Assembly (NCBI GenBank): GCA_030544235.1
Contig: CM060477.1
Coordinates: 21,969,934 to 22,033,933, forward strand
Origin: Lepturacanthus savala
Taxonomy: Eukaryota; Chordata; Actinopteri; Scombriformes; Trichiuridae
Length of the DNA: 64,000 bases
Reading direction: 5' to 3'
Below, in pieces: positions 62,209 through 64,000 of this stretch. The position numbers and the translations under genes are program-made. The notes beneath the pieces were generated by a model. The model saw nothing but the letters and a program-made list of their open reading frames with translations. It had not been told where the DNA came from and searched no databases. Positions within the stretch are counted from its first letter, which is position 1, and each line of letters begins with the position of its first letter.

Positions 62209-64000
62209 GAAACTGAAAATCATATCAAAACGGCACCAATTCCTACCCACCCCAGGTAAGAATTTAGGGTTAGGGTTAGGGTTAGGCTAGGGTTAGGGTT
62301 AGGCTCAGCGTTAGGGTATAGGGAATGAAACTGCCAGGTATACCTCGCCCGATGATTTTGAAGGTGGTAGAGCTCCGAAACTGAAAATCATATCAAAACG
62401 GCACCAATTCCTACCCCCCCAGGTAAGAATTTAGGGTTAGGGTTATGGTTAGGCTAGGGTTAGGGTTAGGCTCAGCGTTAGGGTATAGGGAATGAAACTG
62501 CCAGGTATACCTCGCCCGATGATTTTGAAGGTGGTAGAGCTCCGAAACTGAAAATCATATCAAAACGGCACCAATTCCTACCCCCCCAGGTAAGAATTTA
62601 GGGTTAGGGTTATGGTTAGGCTAGGGTTAGGGTTAGGCTCAGCGTTAGGGTATAGGGAATGAAACTGCCAGGTATACCTCGCCCGATGATTTTGAAGGTG
62701 GTAGAGCTCCGAAACTGAAAATCATATCAAAACGGCACCAATTCCTACCCCCCCAGGTAAGAATTTAGGGTTAGGGTTAGGGTTAAGCTAGGGTTAGGGT
62801 TAGGGTTAGGCTCAGCGTTAGGGTATAGGGAACGAAACTGCCAGGTATACCTCGCCCGATGATTTTGAAGGTGGTAGAGCTCCGAAACTGAAAATCATAT
62901 CAAAACGGCACCAATTCCTACCCCCCCAGGTAAGAATTTAGGGTTAGGGTTAGGGTTAAGCTAGGGTTAGGGTTAGGGTTAGGCTCAGCGTTAGGGTATA
63001 GGGAACGAAACTGCCAGGTATACCTCGCCCGATGATTTTGAAGGTGGTAGAGCTCCGAAACTGAAAATCATATCAAAACGGCACCAATTCCTACCCCCCC
63101 CAGGTAAGAATTTAGGGTTAGGGTTAGGGTTAGGCTAGGGTTAGGGTTAGGCTCAGCGTTAGGGTATAGGGAATGAAACTGCCAGGTATACCTCGCCCGA
63201 TGATTTTGAAGGTGGTAGAGCTCCGAAACTGAAAATCATATCAAAACGGCACCAATTCCTACCCCCCCCAGGTAAGAATTTAGGGTTAGGGTTAGGGTTA
63301 GGCTAGGGTTAGGGTTAGGCTCAGCGTTAGGGTATAGGGAATGAAACTGCCAGGTATACCTCGCCCGATGATTTTGAAGGTGGTAGAGCTCCGAAACTGA
63401 AAATCATATCAAAACGGCACCAATTCCTACCCCCCCAGGTAAGAATTTAGGGTTAGGGTTATGGTTAGGCTAGGGTTAGGGTTAGGCTCAGCGTTAGGGT
63501 ATAGGGAATGAAACTGCCAGGTATACCTCGCCCGATGATTTTGAAGGTGGTAGAGCTCCGAAACTGAAAATCATATCAAAACGGCACCAATTCCTACCCC
63601 CCCAGGTAAGAATTTAGGGTTAGGGTTAGGGTTAAGCTAGGGTTAGGGTTAGGGTTAGGCTCAGCGTTAGGGTATAGGGAACGAAACTGCCAGGTATACC
63701 TCGCCCGATGATTTTGAAGGTGGTAGAGCTCCGAAACTGAAAATCATATCAAAACGGCACCAATTCCTACCCCCCAGGTAAGAATTTAGGGTTAGGGTTA
63801 GGGTTAGGCTAGGGTTAGGGTTAGGCTCAGCGTTAGGGTATAGGGAACGAAACTGCCAGGTATACCTCGCCCGATGATTTTGAAGGTGGTAGAGCTCCGA
63901 AACTGAAAATCATATCAAAACGGCACCAATTCCTACCCCCCCAGGTAAGAATTTAGGGTTAGGGTTAGGGTTAAGCTAGGGTTAGGGTTAGGGTTAGGCT

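Larger units (their letters stand above)
1..64000 (+). repeat. Telomere-core composite satellite array, filling the window
   Basis: The window is one head-to-tail tandem array of a 161-184 bp unit (commonest lengths 167, 173 and 179), about 375 units by length. Each unit joins a conserved core of about 106 bp to a telomere-like block based on TTAGGG. All units read in the same direction and I saw no inverted unit, no inserted element and no unique sequence. Unit length is almost always 2 mod 3, so stop codons in the unit (for example TGA at unit 6-8 and TAA at 48-50 on +; TTA and TCA read as stops on -) fall in all three frames within three units, and long reading frames cannot form. There is therefore no gene in this stretch. 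The pattern fits subtelomeric or interstitial telomeric satellite DNA of a eukaryote with TTAGGG telomeres. The host is not identifiable from this sequence alone. Confidence 0.97.

Noticed and set aside
1..64000. Coding sequence on either strand
   Set aside because: Every unit contains several stops on both strands, and unit lengths of 2 mod 3 rotate them through all frames, so frames stay short. The ATG at unit 143 closes after ten codons.
1..64000. CRISPR array, because of regular repeats with variable spacers
   Set aside because: The variable part is only TTAGGG copy number and point changes, not unique spacers. Unit length and telomeric content do not fit, and no cas-like gene is present.
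1..64000. Transposon insertion or terminal repeats flanking the unit
   Set aside because: I saw no interruption of the array by foreign sequence, no target duplications and no transposase or reverse transcriptase frame.
1..64000. Naming the species or a database satellite family
   Set aside because: The core is not one I recognise, and TTAGGG telomeres are too widespread to decide. A database search with the 106-bp core would settle this.

Overview
The whole 64 kb window is one uninterrupted head-to-tail satellite array. I found no gene, RNA gene, transposon, CRISPR array or origin, and neither edge of the array is inside the window. The repeat unit is a composite. A core of about 106 bp is joined to a telomere-like block of about 61 bp made of TTAGGG and degenerate hexamers. 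The reference unit (1-167) is 167 bp, and from length I estimate about 375 units. Every unit reads in the same direction, with the G-rich telomere strand on +. The sequence points to a eukaryote with TTAGGG-type telomeres and a subtelomeric or interstitial telomeric satellite. I do not recognise the core and cannot name the species; vertebrates, many invertebrates, many fungi and some plants use TTAGGG.

Unit structure, in reference-unit coordinates: core 1-54 (C7 tract at 38-44, then CAG/GTAAGA), telomere-like block 55-115, core 116-167 (perfect palindrome AGGTATACCT at 127-136; an arm of an inverted repeat at 143-150 that pairs with 8-15 of the next unit). Units differ mainly by whole 6-bp steps in the telomeric block (commonly 161, 167, 173, 179 bp) and by the hexamers at its internal junction. 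I use short names. 'nG' means n pure TTAGGG copies and then TTAGGC-TA; 'nA' means n copies and then TTAAGC-TA; '3c' means three copies, TTAGCG, then TTAAGC-TA; '+3' means one extra TTAGGG after the junction; a final T or C is the base at unit position 117.

Large-scale layout: ordered strings of unit variants recur at many scales, which records repeated segmental duplication. Tandem copies whose unit strings and marker variants match, at exact offsets, are seen with periods of 1866 bp (6346-10077), 865 bp (21010-22739) and 1527 bp (28991-32044). Matched blocks lie 1741, 1700, 3566 and 1890 bp apart. A higher-order repeat of about 7.5-8.0 kb occupies about 2.7-19.6 kb. A 9.2 kb segment (12130-21355) recurs at 38556-48294, and a 3.1 kb segment (49506-52601) recurs at 54326-57588. 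About 59.8-62.3 kb is richer in private variants and includes a unit with an internal deletion (62074-62208).

Nothing suggests protein coding. Unit lengths are nearly all 2 mod 3, so any stop in the unit reaches every frame within three units on both strands. Any function would be structural: telomere-protein binding sites, G-quadruplex potential, chromatin packaging, recombination, or a telomere-repeat transcript. All offsets were worked out by hand from marker positions and were not checked by an alignment program.
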